Positions 51,878 through 61,570 of a stretch of DNA of 64,000 nt are shown in pieces. The notes below the pieces were generated by a model, which was given only the letters and a program-made list of their open reading frames with translations, was not told the origin of the DNA and ran no database searches. The position numbers and the translations under genes are program-made. The stretch is from Salinarchaeum laminariae (GTDB lineage: Archaea; Halobacteriota; Halobacteria; Halobacteriales; Salinarchaeaceae), in NCBI RefSeq assembly GCF_023204835.1, contig NZ_CP096270.1, forward strand, positions 310,001 to 374,000, in the 5' to 3' direction. Every line of letters starts with the position of its first letter. Position 1 is the first letter of the stretch.

Positions 51878-52899
51878 AGATTCTCTTTGATCTCACTCAT
51901 CCGGCGCACGTGCATCTGTTTCGGAATTCGATTGACGAATTACAGAATCGGGGTCACGAGATCGTGGTTGCGTCCCGCGAGAAAGATCTAACCACTGAAT
52001 TATTGGATCACTACAACATTGAGCATTCAGTTCTATCGAAACGCCGTGATGGCACACTCCCTCTTTTATTAGAATGGCCACTCAGAGAGATCAGGACTGC
52101 CCAATTCTATCGCTCTGAAGATCCTGACGTAGTTGTCAGTAGATTTAATCCGGCAGCATCTCACGCAGCATGTCTCCTCGGGATCCCTCATCTTGTCTTC
52201 GACGACACAGAGGACAAACCGGCGTTCGTCCGGCGAACTGCTAATCCTTTCTCTGACGTGATCTATACCCCGGAATGCTTCTCGTTGGATCTTGGAGAAT
52301 CCCAAGTCCGATATCCCGGCTATCATGAACTGGCATATCTCCACCCCGACCACTTTGAGCCCGATTCGAGTATCTTAAAGCAGCATTCGCTCACTTCTGG
52401 ACGATTTGCAGTGATTCGACTCGTGGCTTGGGATGCCGTACATGATGTGGGGCATGGTGGGTTCAATGATCCTGATGAACTAATTTCACTCTTGGAGTCT
52501 GTCGGTGTGACTCCAGTCATTACTTCAGAAAACGATCTACCTGAACATTTGGAGCAATATCAAGCCGATATTCCTGTACATCAGATTCATCATTTATTGT
52601 ACTATGCAGATATCTTTATTGGAGAGAGCGCAACCATGGCAACAGAGAGCGCTGTCCTGGGAACTCCCGCCGTGTTCGTCTCTTCGACACGTCGGGGTTA
52701 CACCGACGAGCTTGAGGAGAAGTACGGGCTGGTGTTTACATTTTCTGGCGACCGACGCCATGAACGTGCTCTTGAACGGATAACAGAAGTTCTCAAGACT
52801 GACTCCGAGGAGTGGGCGGAGCGTCGAGACGTAATCCTTCAAGAAAAAATCAATACGACAGAGTTCATCCTCCAAGAAGTTGAAGACCTGGATCATTGA
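51874..52899 (+). CDS. DUF354 GT-B glycosyltransferase
   Basis: A 341-residue protein of the DUF354 type, a GT-B fold related to UDP-sugar transferases/epimerases. It starts MKILFDLTHPAHVHLFRNSI, then VVASREKD, PHLVFDDTEDKPAFVRRTAN, and the C-terminal nucleotide-binding region HQIHHLLYYADIFIGESATM plus TESAVLGTPAVFVSST. It overlaps the preceding gene by 4 bp. It is the last plus-strand gene before a low-GC minus-strand gene. The sugar donor is unknown. Confidence 0.88.
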   Translation: MKILFDLTHPAHVHLFRNSIDELQNRGHEIVVASREKDLTTELLDHYNIEHSVLSKRRDGTLPLLLEWPLREIRTAQFYRSEDPDVVVSRFNPAASHAACLLGIPHLVFDDTEDKPAFVRRTANPFSDVIYTPECFSLDLGESQVRYPGYHELAYLHPDHFEPDSSILKQHSLTSGRFAVIRLVAWDAVHDVGHGGFNDPDELISLLESVGVTPVITSENDLPEHLEQYQADIPVHQIHHLLYYADIFIGESATMATESAVLGTPAVFVSSTRRGYTDELEEKYGLVFTFSGDRRHERALERITEVLKTDSEEWAERRDVILQEKINTTEFILQEVEDLDH

Positions 52900-52970
52900 T
52901 GCCCCCCAGCATCTGTATTTTATCTCCTAATTTGAGGATACGAACTTGCTACTTCATCCCTGCTCCTTCA

Positions 52971-54890
52971 TCAACCATAAATCTGAACTGTTCCTGAGTC
53001 GTAGACTTTGGTTCGGGACATGCTCAAGTTACGTTGGAAGTAAGGGTAGTTTGAGTGGTCAACTGCGAACTTAATTCCCTTTCCTACTGTTATTCCGCCG
53101 GTTTCAAACTGATCACTTCTTAATAGAATGGGGCTATCACGTGCTGACGTAAGGTTTCTTGTGAAGATGTTTGCCCGATTCCTCATGGAGTCAGGTTCGG
53201 TCCCTGTACGGTATTCATTCAAATATCTTGCGGAATCCCTATCCGCCAACACTTGATCGTCAATGGGAAGTGATTGATCGGCGTAGGTTAATGCACTCTC
53301 CTCGGATTCGGTGAGGTGGGCCCTTGGTCCAGTCCAACTGAACTGGTCCACGTCGGCCGCCACAGGAGCTGCGGTCCCAGCAGTGATGGAGGTGAAAATC
53401 AGCAAGATCACGATGCAGGCAGGTATTGGACGGAACCGGCTATCTTTGAGCGCTCCTACACCAATCTGTATCCCAGTCGCTAGTAAAATCGCAAGAATGG
53501 GGGAAAGGAGAAGTGCGAATCTATCTACTCGGAAGAGGTCACGCGTGATCCAAAATGTGTGGAGAGGATTCGGAATATACAGAGGGGCCAATAGGAGCAT
53601 GAAAATTCCTAGCCCTCTCAGCGGGCCCTTGGTCGTATCTCGAAGGAGATAGTGGACCGAGACGAGCGAAAGAGTCGCCAGAATGTAAATATACGTATAG
53701 TACCCTGGATGGTGGAAATCGGATCCAACTTCAGGGAGTGTCGTGCTGGTTGGACTCATCACCCCTTGGACCCGTGTGAGAATTAGAAACTCGGTAAATT
53801 GGTTCGCAACGAATACCCAGTATCCGATGAAGAGGATCGCGAGAGTGGTCAGAAAGTAGGTTGTTCTCTTGTTGATCCGTCCTCTGACAAAGCCCGCGGA
53901 CAACACGAATAAAGTAAATATTACCATGGCCTGGGGGTAGGATACTTGATGAACAAGTAACATGTACAACGCCATCACGATCGATATTGGGAGAAAACGC
54001 AGGTCCGATCGACTCCGGATGGAGAAGTAGAAGATGAAGGCGAATGCTACGAATCCAGCCACTCGGGTCACGAAGTACTGATTGTAGAATACGACTGTCG
54101 GGAGGAGTGAGTATATTGTAGCAGAGTATAATCCGTACTTCGCATCTTTGAAGAAGTATTGAGCGATACAGTATGTTAGGAAGATAGTAGCTGAAAAGAT
54201 GATTGGTGAGGTAATTGCCCACGCAAGTTCTACACTGATTCCGAATACCTTCGCGAAGGAGGCAATGGCAACGTGGAAGAGTGGGAATGATTGATAGGAC
54301 CTGATTAGTCCGTGGAAGGCTTCTCCATTCTCGTACACATATCGTGAAGCACGGAGATGGAAGAGGAGGTCGGATTGACCTATGTAAAAGGAATACTTGA
54401 GTGTGACAGAGTACACCGACAATAGGTGTGTAAATATTGTTAGAATGAGAACGACAGGCACTCGCTCGCCATTATTTACCATTATAAATAAAAGCAAGTA
54501 ACAGATCCCCAGTGCAATAAAGAATAGTGGGGGGCGTGTACTGAATAGATTCCAAATAATGACTGATACCGAAAACGAGAGGGAGAACAGGATTCTGGAT
54601 GCCTGAGTCAATCGCCGAGATGATCCAAATTTGAAGAGTCTGGTCTTTAGTCCTGTTTCTATTAAATCGGCCCTACCACGCCACCAGACCATCAAAGCAC
54701 TAGACAGCAAGAAGGGGATACCAACCGTGAGAATCCCCTTCGTCGCTAAATCGGGTTGACCAATACCGTAAGCAAGGGCAGTACCGAAGACGCACGCCGA
54801 TATCAATAATGTAGGCAAAAGGCGATTCAGTAACTCAAGAACCCAATCTGAGTACGTTTCGTTCTTACCCACTAATTGAGAGAGACTCAT
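52971..54890 (-). CDS. Polytopic membrane protein, GT-C-like, low GC
   Basis: A 639-residue protein with roughly 14 hydrophobic helices and a C-terminal extracytoplasmic segment of about 120 residues (YADQSLPIDDQVLADRDSAR). The loop after an early helix has IGQSDLLFHLRASRYVYENG, with acidic and basic residues reminiscent of the donor loop of GT-C oligosaccharide transferases. No clear family match. GC is well below the window average and codon choice is relaxed, suggesting transfer. It is convergent with the DUF354 gene and divergent from the GT4 gene. Confidence 0.75.
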   Translation of the reverse strand: MSLSQLVGKNETYSDWVLELLNRLLPTLLISACVFGTALAYGIGQPDLATKGILTVGIPFLLSSALMVWWRGRADLIETGLKTRLFKFGSSRRLTQASRILFSLSFSVSVIIWNLFSTRPPLFFIALGICYLLLFIMVNNGERVPVVLILTIFTHLLSVYSVTLKYSFYIGQSDLLFHLRASRYVYENGEAFHGLIRSYQSFPLFHVAIASFAKVFGISVELAWAITSPIIFSATIFLTYCIAQYFFKDAKYGLYSATIYSLLPTVVFYNQYFVTRVAGFVAFAFIFYFSIRSRSDLRFLPISIVMALYMLLVHQVSYPQAMVIFTLFVLSAGFVRGRINKRTTYFLTTLAILFIGYWVFVANQFTEFLILTRVQGVMSPTSTTLPEVGSDFHHPGYYTYIYILATLSLVSVHYLLRDTTKGPLRGLGIFMLLLAPLYIPNPLHTFWITRDLFRVDRFALLLSPILAILLATGIQIGVGALKDSRFRPIPACIVILLIFTSITAGTAAPVAADVDQFSWTGPRAHLTESEESALTYADQSLPIDDQVLADRDSARYLNEYRTGTEPDSMRNRANIFTRNLTSARDSPILLRSDQFETGGITVGKGIKFAVDHSNYPYFQRNLSMSRTKVYDSGTVQIYG

Positions 54891-55208
54891 AAATCTGTAC
54901 AGTGCGATATGTAGATTCCCATGAGGTGACGCCAGATTAAGGTCGCCCCTGTGAAACTGTTTCGTTTCCTTCTACTCTGATCTAGATCCAGTGATTTTGC
55001 GGTTCATGCACGCTTCTGCTGCAACCTCTCATGGGGCCTAACGAATTCAACCTGTACCGAGATGCTGAGGTATGTTTTTTTTTTTTCCGATAATAATATC
55101 TATATAAACTAGTTTCTTTCAGTAACCGTCTAAAATATGAAATTAGGCTACACAGATGCAATCGGATATTCGCAATATTTTTCATCAATTCATGTTTTTT
55201 ACTGGTTG
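54891..55208. other. A/T-rich divergent intergenic region
   Basis: No gene. It contains a run of 13 T at about 55075-55087 and TATA-like ATATCTATATAAAC (about 55095-55108), suited to a promoter of the GT4 gene. Confidence 0.5.
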
Positions 55209-56396
55209 ATGGCGAACCTCTCCGACCATCGTCTTCTCATCGTATCCCACCATTACAACCGCTTCGTAAAAGATCAGGTTGATGAGTTGGCCGGGTACTA
55301 CGACTCCGTCACTGTCTTGCTACGATATAATCGGTTCGCGACGCTTTCACGGTATGTCCCAATCAACTATCTTAAACGTCATAGCATTGATACAAGGCTC
55401 AATCGCGAAAATCAGCCCGAGAACGTGACTGTCATCCCTATCGGGTTATTCTACTTCCCGACGCAATCCAGTCGTCGCCGTTTGGGGTCGCGTCACAACG
55501 ACGCGGTCAAGGACGTGATTGAAGAACGCGGGATTGATTTCGACTTGATTCATAGCCACCTCACCTGGACGGCCGGTTACGTTGGTCAGTGCATCGCAGA
55601 GCGCCACGATGCTCCCCATGTTCTTACGGTCCACGAGAACCCAAACCTCCTCAACAGTCACCTAGAGTGGGACAATGAAGATCTGTACGACGCGTGGCGC
55701 AGCGCGGATCGGATTGTGCGTGTTAGCGATGCCAATGTCGGGACACTGGAGCAATTCAACGACAATGTAGTCGTGATTCCTAATGGCTACGACGTTGACC
55801 GGTTTGAGCCGATTCCCCGTAGGAAGGCTCGCCGACACCTGGGTATCGACCCCGATGACGATCTACTGTTCTCACTTGGCGATCTTATTGAACGGAAAGG
55901 GTTCCATCATGCGATCTCGCTGCTTCCAGATCTCACCGAAGACCGGGAGATAACATACGCGATAGGCGGCCACGGACCAAAGCAACGGGAATATCGTAAG
56001 CTTGCGGCCGAGCTCGAGGTCAAGGATCGGCTTCGGTTGCTTGGGTACGTGCCCGACGATGAGTTGCGCTATTGGCTGAGTGCTGCAGATCTATTCGTAT
56101 TCCCGAGTCACGCAGAGAGCTTCGGGGTTGTGCAGTTGGAAGCCCTGGCCTGTGGGACTCCGGTGGTCGCGGCGCGAAACGACGGTAGTGAGACCGTCAT
56201 CTCATCTGACGATGTTGGAATCCTTTTTGATGATCCGACGGACCGAGGTGTCTTTTTGAGCGCCGTTGAGCGTGGTCTTGAGCGTGATTGGTCACGTGAT
56301 GCGATCGTCAAGTATGCTGATCAGTTCACCATACCGGCGGTCTGCGAGGAACTCGTTACGCTACACAGTGAACTACTCGACGAGGCACTGACTTGA
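55209..56396 (+). CDS. GT4 family glycosyltransferase
   Basis: A 395-residue GT-B enzyme from ATG 55209 (MANLSDHRLLIVSHHYNRFV); an in-frame ATG at 55137 gives an extension unlike the family. FDLIHSHLTWTAGYVGQCIA and VLTVHENPNLL are the acceptor domain. The GT4 donor domain has VIPNGYDVDRF, FSLGDLIERKGFHHAI, LGYVPDDELRYWLSAADLFV and the signature SHAESFGVVQLEALACGTPVV with its E-x7-E. It is monocistronic, between two minus-strand genes. GC is near the window average. Confidence 0.93.
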   Translation: MANLSDHRLLIVSHHYNRFVKDQVDELAGYYDSVTVLLRYNRFATLSRYVPINYLKRHSIDTRLNRENQPENVTVIPIGLFYFPTQSSRRRLGSRHNDAVKDVIEERGIDFDLIHSHLTWTAGYVGQCIAERHDAPHVLTVHENPNLLNSHLEWDNEDLYDAWRSADRIVRVSDANVGTLEQFNDNVVVIPNGYDVDRFEPIPRRKARRHLGIDPDDDLLFSLGDLIERKGFHHAISLLPDLTEDREITYAIGGHGPKQREYRKLAAELEVKDRLRLLGYVPDDELRYWLSAADLFVFPSHAESFGVVQLEALACGTPVVAARNDGSETVISSDDVGILFDDPTDRGVFLSAVERGLERDWSRDAIVKYADQFTIPAVCEELVTLHSELLDEALT

Positions 56397-56516
56397 CAAC
56401 TGGAGATATGGCCACGCTGCGGTAGCCATTCTCGGATGCTATTACTCATGGGCCGTTCGAGTAACTTGGTAGGCACCATCCTCGCAAACTAGTTCAATCT
56501 TCCACTGATCGCCGAT

Positions 56517-57455
56517 TCACTGCAACAGCTTCCGGAAGAGCAGACGCGAAGGCGCCCACGAGAGACGCCCGAAGGAGTAGGCAACCGGCAACGCGTAGTG
56601 GACCGGAACTGGATCGGGATCCACCTGAAGTGATCGCACCGCGAGTGTGATTGCACGCCCGGACCAAAAGTTGTTCTCCGCGAGGTAATTCGCCTCGCGG
56701 CGCATTGCATGAGCGCGGGCTCGCTGTCGCACGTCATCTGGGAACTCCTCGTAGAGATCCTCGTATCGTTCAAGCGTGTCGTAAGTCCCCTCGACAGCGC
56801 CCCAAGAGCCGCTACGACTATCGTCTGGTTGCTGGCGGTCTAGGAGGATGTCGTCGATGTATTCAAATTCGGTTCGCTGGGCGAGTTCGATCTTCCAGTA
56901 CGTATCGTCTGAGCCTGGGGTTTGCGGGAGGGGGTGGATTGTCTCGAGTTGCGCTGCTTCGATTAGCATTCCGGACGTAACGCACTCCGGCAGATTATGC
57001 TCGAGGACTGTTTGTAGGACGTCCCCGCGACCTTTTTCTGGGGGTCTCACGTTTCTTTTGCCGTAGGTAAATCCGCAGTATGCTACTCCGACGTCCTCTT
57101 CGTCATCAAGAACATTGACTTGGCGCTCGAGTTTCTCTCTGCGCAGGTAATCGTCGTCATCAAGGAGCTGCACGTAGGCGCCCTCCGCGGCCTTGATGCC
57201 TATATTACGTGCGGCCGTGGGCCCGCTGTTCTCCGAGAGCGATATGTACTCGACATCGTCGAATGAAGAGACGACACCGCTGGCGTGCTCGTCTCCTGAG
57301 TCGTCTACCACTATAACGTCTACCTCGTCGTACGTTTGCTCGTGGACGGCTTCTAGACACTGGCGCAGGTGGTCGTTGCGACGGTAAGTGGGTACGACCA
57401 CCGAAACCAGGGGGTTCTCTTCGCGGATAGTTTCAGTTCGGTGTTCCCGTTCCAT
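56517..57455 (-). CDS. GT2 family glycosyltransferase
   Basis: A 312-residue GT-A enzyme. VSVVVPTYRRNDHLRQCLEA, VIVVDDSGDEH, NSGPTAARNIGIKAAEGAYV and LLDDDDYLRREKLERQV include the nucleotide loop and the DDDD metal site. LPQTPGSDDTYWKIELAQR is the acceptor-side ED/DD motif. The C-terminus is amphipathic with RLLFRKLLQ, with no clear membrane helix. It is alone on the minus strand; the pyruvyltransferase relic starts 260 bp away, divergent. Confidence 0.92.
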   Translation of the reverse strand: MEREHRTETIREENPLVSVVVPTYRRNDHLRQCLEAVHEQTYDEVDVIVVDDSGDEHASGVVSSFDDVEYISLSENSGPTAARNIGIKAAEGAYVQLLDDDDYLRREKLERQVNVLDDEEDVGVAYCGFTYGKRNVRPPEKGRGDVLQTVLEHNLPECVTSGMLIEAAQLETIHPLPQTPGSDDTYWKIELAQRTEFEYIDDILLDRQQPDDSRSGSWGAVEGTYDTLERYEDLYEEFPDDVRQRARAHAMRREANYLAENNFWSGRAITLAVRSLQVDPDPVPVHYALPVAYSFGRLSWAPSRLLFRKLLQ

Positions 57456-57716
57456 GTCCAGCTAGTTCTCTACTTTAATCAAGTCCATCTTCAAGGGCGT
57501 TTCAATCTGACGGATCCATTCATGAACGATTATACGGCCCAATGCCAATGGCCACACCAGTAGTTCTCCCCCTTTGGTTACCGTTGCTCAGTAATCTCCA
57601 CTCATTGATGTGCGAACTGCCTCAAATCCGGCCAACTCTCGGAGGGGATGCCGCTCTGGCTTGATTACTACCGGAATACCACAAGCTTATATTTCCTATA
57701 GAATAATCGGAGAGTG

Positions 57717-58350
57717 TGACCCGTTTAGGTATCGTGACCTTTCATAACAACGAGAACCGAGGGGCACTCCTCAGGCCCGCTCGCTCCAACGCGCACTGAC
57801 GTCAGTGTGGGACGCCGAAGTTGAGGTCGTGGACTACCGAACGAGCGCCAAGGAGCGGTCGCGTCTCGTCTCGATCCTCTTGGGACTCCGACCCTCGGTC
57901 ATGGCTTGGCGTTTTCGAGATAGGCGTATCTCTGAGGTCTTCTGCGATTCCAACCTTTCCACAAGTGGCGAATCGATCGCTACTGATGCCCACGACGATG
58001 CCGTGGACTGATGTGCCTCGCTTGACTACGACGTTCCCAATACCGGAAGCGAGGAGGTATGGAAGGTCTTGCCGGACAATAGGGCATGGCAAAACCGGGT
58101 ATTGAATCCCCAGCGCCCGTTCCCGGATTTGTACTTCATGGATCCCTCGCTTGAGGCGCTGACGGTCTCCTATGCTCCGTCTGCCAACCGCACGATATAG
58201 AATCAACTGGACGATACCGAGTTTGACCCGTTGCGAGATATCCGGCTTGTACGGGTCTGCGTGACGGCTGCCGTGACGACTCCAATCGTCTTCGGCCTCA
58301 TCTATCTCATTCCGGGACGACTTTTGTCGGCCTTGTTTAGACGCCTGAAT
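57717..58350 (+). pseudogene. Polysaccharide pyruvyl-transferase-like gene, decayed
   Basis: A GTG at 57717 reads TRLGIVTFHNNENRGALL as in CsaB/PssM-like pyruvyltransferases. It is interrupted by a frame change at about 57770, after which VWDAEVEVVDYRTSAKERSR continues. A later frame gives NTGSEEVWKVLPDNRAWQNR, VLNPQRPFPDLYFMDPSLEA and LTVSYAPSANRT, ending in TAG at about 58198. The last piece up to 58350 reads VFGLIYLIPGRLLSALFRRL. The middle is deleted and frames disagree, so it cannot be expressed as an enzyme. Confidence 0.78.
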
Positions 58351-58466
58351 TCATGCGTTTGAAATCCACCACCGTCTCGGGGTTCAACGCCCCTGGGATA
58401 TGTACTGAATAGCTGCTGAATCAGGAACCTTTTGTCCTTTAGTGGTGACCCTGGAATCTGGAATCA

Positions 58467-58620
58467 ATGAGCGGTCGCATTCTTCGCAGTTTCCCGTCGG
58501 CATTTGGGGCGAAAATCGCTCTCATATTGTGAGGGCTAGTGACGAAGCCTATCCTCACCCAACAGTTCGGTTCTGGACAGCAAAGTGACTACGCGCTCTT
58601 ACTCTCGGTGGTGAGTATTA
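58467..58620 (+). pseudogene. N-terminal fragment of a flippase gene
   Basis: ATG 58467 reads SGRILRSFPSAFGAKIALIL then a stop, with LVTKPILTQQFGSGQQSDYA and LLLSVVS after it, i.e. the first helix and a half of a Wzx-like polysaccharide flippase. Nothing of the remaining 400 residues is seen. It lies just before the second alkaline-phosphatase-like gene. The intact flippase is at 59700-61232. Confidence 0.65.
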
Positions 58621-58700
58621 AGCCAACCCAGTCTTTGATGAAACCCGAATGTACATTGTAGAATGGAAGACCTTTACATCATGATCCGAATGGGATCAAT

Positions 58701-59669
58701 ATGAGTAAGCTTGGATCTTTGAGAGAGAACTTTCACGACCCGTTTTGGTGGCGGCGACAGGCGATTCCGTATCTGATTCGAAGTCCTGCAAAACAATATC
58801 TGAAATTCCGTTACACTCCGTCGGCGCCCAAGCTTCGGTTGATGGACGAAGATTGGGATAATATCATCATCTTGGATGCTTGTCGGTACGACCAGTTCAA
58901 GCGCCACAACACAATTCCCGGAGAACTACAGGTTCGAACCTCCCGCGGATCTGCGACTCCGGAATTTCTGACAGCGAACTTCGATGGCGAAATACATCAC
59001 GACACTGTTTACGTGACTGCCAACCCGATGTATCGGACCAGGGGCCTAGAGAACGTCTTCCATGATGTCGTCGACGTTTGGAAGGATGAGTGGGACGAAG
59101 AGTGGCGAACCGTCTATCCAGAACAGATGGCTTCGAGGACGCTCGAAGCATATCGCGAGTACCCCGAGAAGCGAATTATCTCACACTTTATGCAACCTCA
59201 TTACCCGTTCATCGGCGATGCCGCCGACGAACTCGGGGCGCACTCTGGATTTGAGTTGACGTACAGGAAGGCACAGGGTAAGGCGGCCAAGCGAGACGAT
59301 CCAACGGTATGGGAGCTGCTGGAAAACGGCAAGGTCGATGAGGAACTCGTCTGGGACGCCTACAACGAGACGCTCGAAATTGCCCTAGGCCACGTCGAGC
59401 CCCTCGTTGATGAGTTTCCCGAGAAGACAGTTGTCACCTCCGATCACGGAAACTTCGTCGGCGAACGAGTACTACCCTTCGGCAATCCCAAGTACGGGCA
59501 CCCGGTTGGAGTGTACGCCGACGAACTTCGGAAAGTCCCGTGGCTGGTGATTGAGGGAGACGAACGGAAGACGGTCAAGAGCGAAACTACGACCCCCCAC
59601 GATCACGATTCCGAACCGTCAGCCACCGTTTCTGATCGCCTGGTCGATCTCGGGTACATAGACCAGTAA
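58701..59669 (+). CDS. Alkaline-phosphatase/sulfatase-superfamily protein, copy 2
   Basis: A 322-residue paralogue of the 50894-51877 protein, with the same landmarks: FWWRRQAIPYLI, IIILDACRYDQF, SRGSATPEFLTANF, DTVYVTANP, VFHDVVDVWKDEWDEE, HFMQPHYPFIG and TVVTSDHGNFVGE. The shared IFHDVV/VFHDVV and WxxEL/WR segments show the two are close relatives, though copy 2 has normal GC. It is probably a modifying enzyme for surface glycan. The flippase gene follows 30 bp after the stop in the same direction. Confidence 0.85.
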   Translation: MSKLGSLRENFHDPFWWRRQAIPYLIRSPAKQYLKFRYTPSAPKLRLMDEDWDNIIILDACRYDQFKRHNTIPGELQVRTSRGSATPEFLTANFDGEIHHDTVYVTANPMYRTRGLENVFHDVVDVWKDEWDEEWRTVYPEQMASRTLEAYREYPEKRIISHFMQPHYPFIGDAADELGAHSGFELTYRKAQGKAAKRDDPTVWELLENGKVDEELVWDAYNETLEIALGHVEPLVDEFPEKTVVTSDHGNFVGERVLPFGNPKYGHPVGVYADELRKVPWLVIEGDERKTVKSETTTPHDHDSEPSATVSDRLVDLGYIDQ

Positions 59670-59699
59670 TTGCGACAGTTATCTACGGACAGACGATCC

Positions 59700-61232
59700 A
59701 TGGTAGAATCAACTGATCACCCGCCGGAGGGAGAGACCGATGGCGGTCGCTCACTGCGTGTTATCTCCCAGGGCGCGTCGCTTCACTTTGGCGGAAAGAT
59801 CGCATCGAATCTCCTGAAGTTTGTGCTCAACCTGTTGCTAACTCGGATGCTCGGTTCCGCACTGTATGGGGTGTACACCTACGCCAACACCCTCGCCGGA
59901 TTTTTTATGGTGCTCGCCCGGCTCGGGACGGGGAAGTCTATCCTGCGATTCCTCCCCGCGAACGTGGATGATCCGGCACGACAGAACTGGATCACTGCCA
60001 TGGCCTATCTCACGGCGCTGGTCTCTAGCGTACTCATCGGTGGGGTTATCTTCGTATTCGCTCCGTTGATTAACGAACTCACCCTTGGACAATCTGAGCT
60101 TGTCGTCGCCCTCCGCATCTTTGCGATTGCCCTCCCGTTCAACACGGCTATCAATCTGACCAATGCCATTTTCCGCGGGCTTGAACGCCTCGATTTCCAA
60201 ATTATTATAAAAGATTTCACTGAACCGGTACTCCGGATTATTGCCGTCGGTTTCGCGTTTGCACTCGGCTACTCGTTGGTCGGTGTAGTTGCAGCAACAG
60301 CGATCGGAGCGGTGCTTACTGTGAGCGTTGCGCTCTCAATCCTGTACTCGCAGACAGATATCCGTCCGACGGGGGCCCGTTCCAGCGGAAGCGTCCGGGA
60401 GTTCTACAACTTTTCGCTGCCACTCACGCTGAAGGATCTCGGTAGAAAGCTCTACACCCGGGTCGACATCTTGATGGTCGGCCTCTTTCTGTCTGGGTCG
60501 TCAGTCGGAATTTATCGTGTCTCGATCCTGTTGAGTTCTTTCTTGACACTCCCGCTATCGGGGATAAATCAGCTGTTCCCTCCGATCGCATCGAACCTCC
60601 ACTCGAATGGCGAACGGGATGAACTCGAGGATGTCTTCCAGACCATCACCCGCTGGACGTTCACCATCGTCATTCCACCCGCGCTCGCACTCGTGGTGTT
60701 CAGCCACGAGGCTCTGCAGATATTCGGCGACGGTTTCTCCGGCGGTTCGTCAGTGCTGATTCTTTTCGCGGTGGCCCAGTTTACGAACTGTGCTGTTGGG
60801 CCGAGCGGTTTCCTGTTGATGATGACCGACCACCAGTACGTTAATCTCGCGAACCAGTGGACCCTAGGCCTTTCAAACCTCATTCTGAACTACCTCTTCA
60901 TCCTCCAGTTCGGCTTTGTTGGAGTTGCAGTCGCGACTGCCGGTTCGCTCATTGCCATCAACGTAGTCCGAGTCATCGAAGTCTGGTACCTGGAGGGAAT
61001 AACGCCGTACTCCAGTTCGTTCCTGAAGCCGATCGGCGCGGGGATTATCTCCGCCCCGGCGATGACCGCTTGGACGTTTGCCCTCTCAGGCTATCCGCTG
61101 TTGTTCATCGGGTCCGCGTCGGGACTAATCGTCTTCGCAACTGCGATGGTCCTCTTCGGCTTTGAGGACAAGGACAAAGAGTTCTACGCCGAGAACGTCG
61201 CACCGTTGGTGGACCGAATGATCGAACGGTAG
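59700..61232 (+). CDS. Polysaccharide/lipid-linked oligosaccharide flippase (Wzx/MOP type)
   Basis: A 510-residue transporter from ATG 59700 (TTG 59670 possible). It has about 14 membrane helices in the MOP pattern: SQGASLHFGGKIASNLLKFV, LLTRMLGSALYGVYTYANTL, LKDLGRKLYTRVDILMVGLF, and a second half starting FTIVIPPALALVVFSHEALQ. It probably moves lipid-linked glycans built by the neighbouring transferases across the membrane (AglR-like). Co-transcription with the upstream phosphatase-like gene is likely. It ends the plus-strand group. Confidence 0.92.
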   Translation: MVESTDHPPEGETDGGRSLRVISQGASLHFGGKIASNLLKFVLNLLLTRMLGSALYGVYTYANTLAGFFMVLARLGTGKSILRFLPANVDDPARQNWITAMAYLTALVSSVLIGGVIFVFAPLINELTLGQSELVVALRIFAIALPFNTAINLTNAIFRGLERLDFQIIIKDFTEPVLRIIAVGFAFALGYSLVGVVAATAIGAVLTVSVALSILYSQTDIRPTGARSSGSVREFYNFSLPLTLKDLGRKLYTRVDILMVGLFLSGSSVGIYRVSILLSSFLTLPLSGINQLFPPIASNLHSNGERDELEDVFQTITRWTFTIVIPPALALVVFSHEALQIFGDGFSGGSSVLILFAVAQFTNCAVGPSGFLLMMTDHQYVNLANQWTLGLSNLILNYLFILQFGFVGVAVATAGSLIAINVVRVIEVWYLEGITPYSSSFLKPIGAGIISAPAMTAWTFALSGYPLLFIGSASGLIVFATAMVLFGFEDKDKEFYAENVAPLVDRMIER

Positions 61233-61297
61233 TGATCGCACGAACTCCGATTCCTCCCGTCAAACCCTTATCAGCGAATCCGCACAATTCCACGTCC

Positions 61298-61550
61298 ATG
61301 AGCACGACTGTCCGGATCGTTGAGTCGCCTGACGTGCTCCACGGGAAGCCCCGCGTCAAGGGCACCCGCGTCGGCGTGCTGGAGGTCGGCGAGTTCGTCC
61401 ACCGCCACGGGCAATCGGTTGAGGACGTCGTTCAAGAGTTCGACCTCGACCGGGCAAAGGCGGAGGCGGCCCTCGAGTACTACGAGGACCCCCGAGCTGG
61501 TGGAGACGCTCCGAGCCCAGCACGAGACTCGTCGTCGGGCGATCCGTTAG
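61298..61550 (+). pseudogene. DUF433 antitoxin-like gene with homopolymer frameshift
   Basis: ATG 61298 reads STTVRIVESPDVLHGKPRVK, then GTRVGVLEVGEFVHRHGQSV and ALEYYEDP. A C5 run (CGAGGACCCCCGAG) shifts the frame; with one C less it would continue ELVETLRAQHETRRRAIR to TAG 61550. DUF433 proteins accompany DUF5615 PIN-like proteins, and that gene follows. This may be a sequencing error rather than real loss. Confidence 0.75.
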
Positions 61551-61570
61551 CAGAGCCCCCAGCCCGAGTA

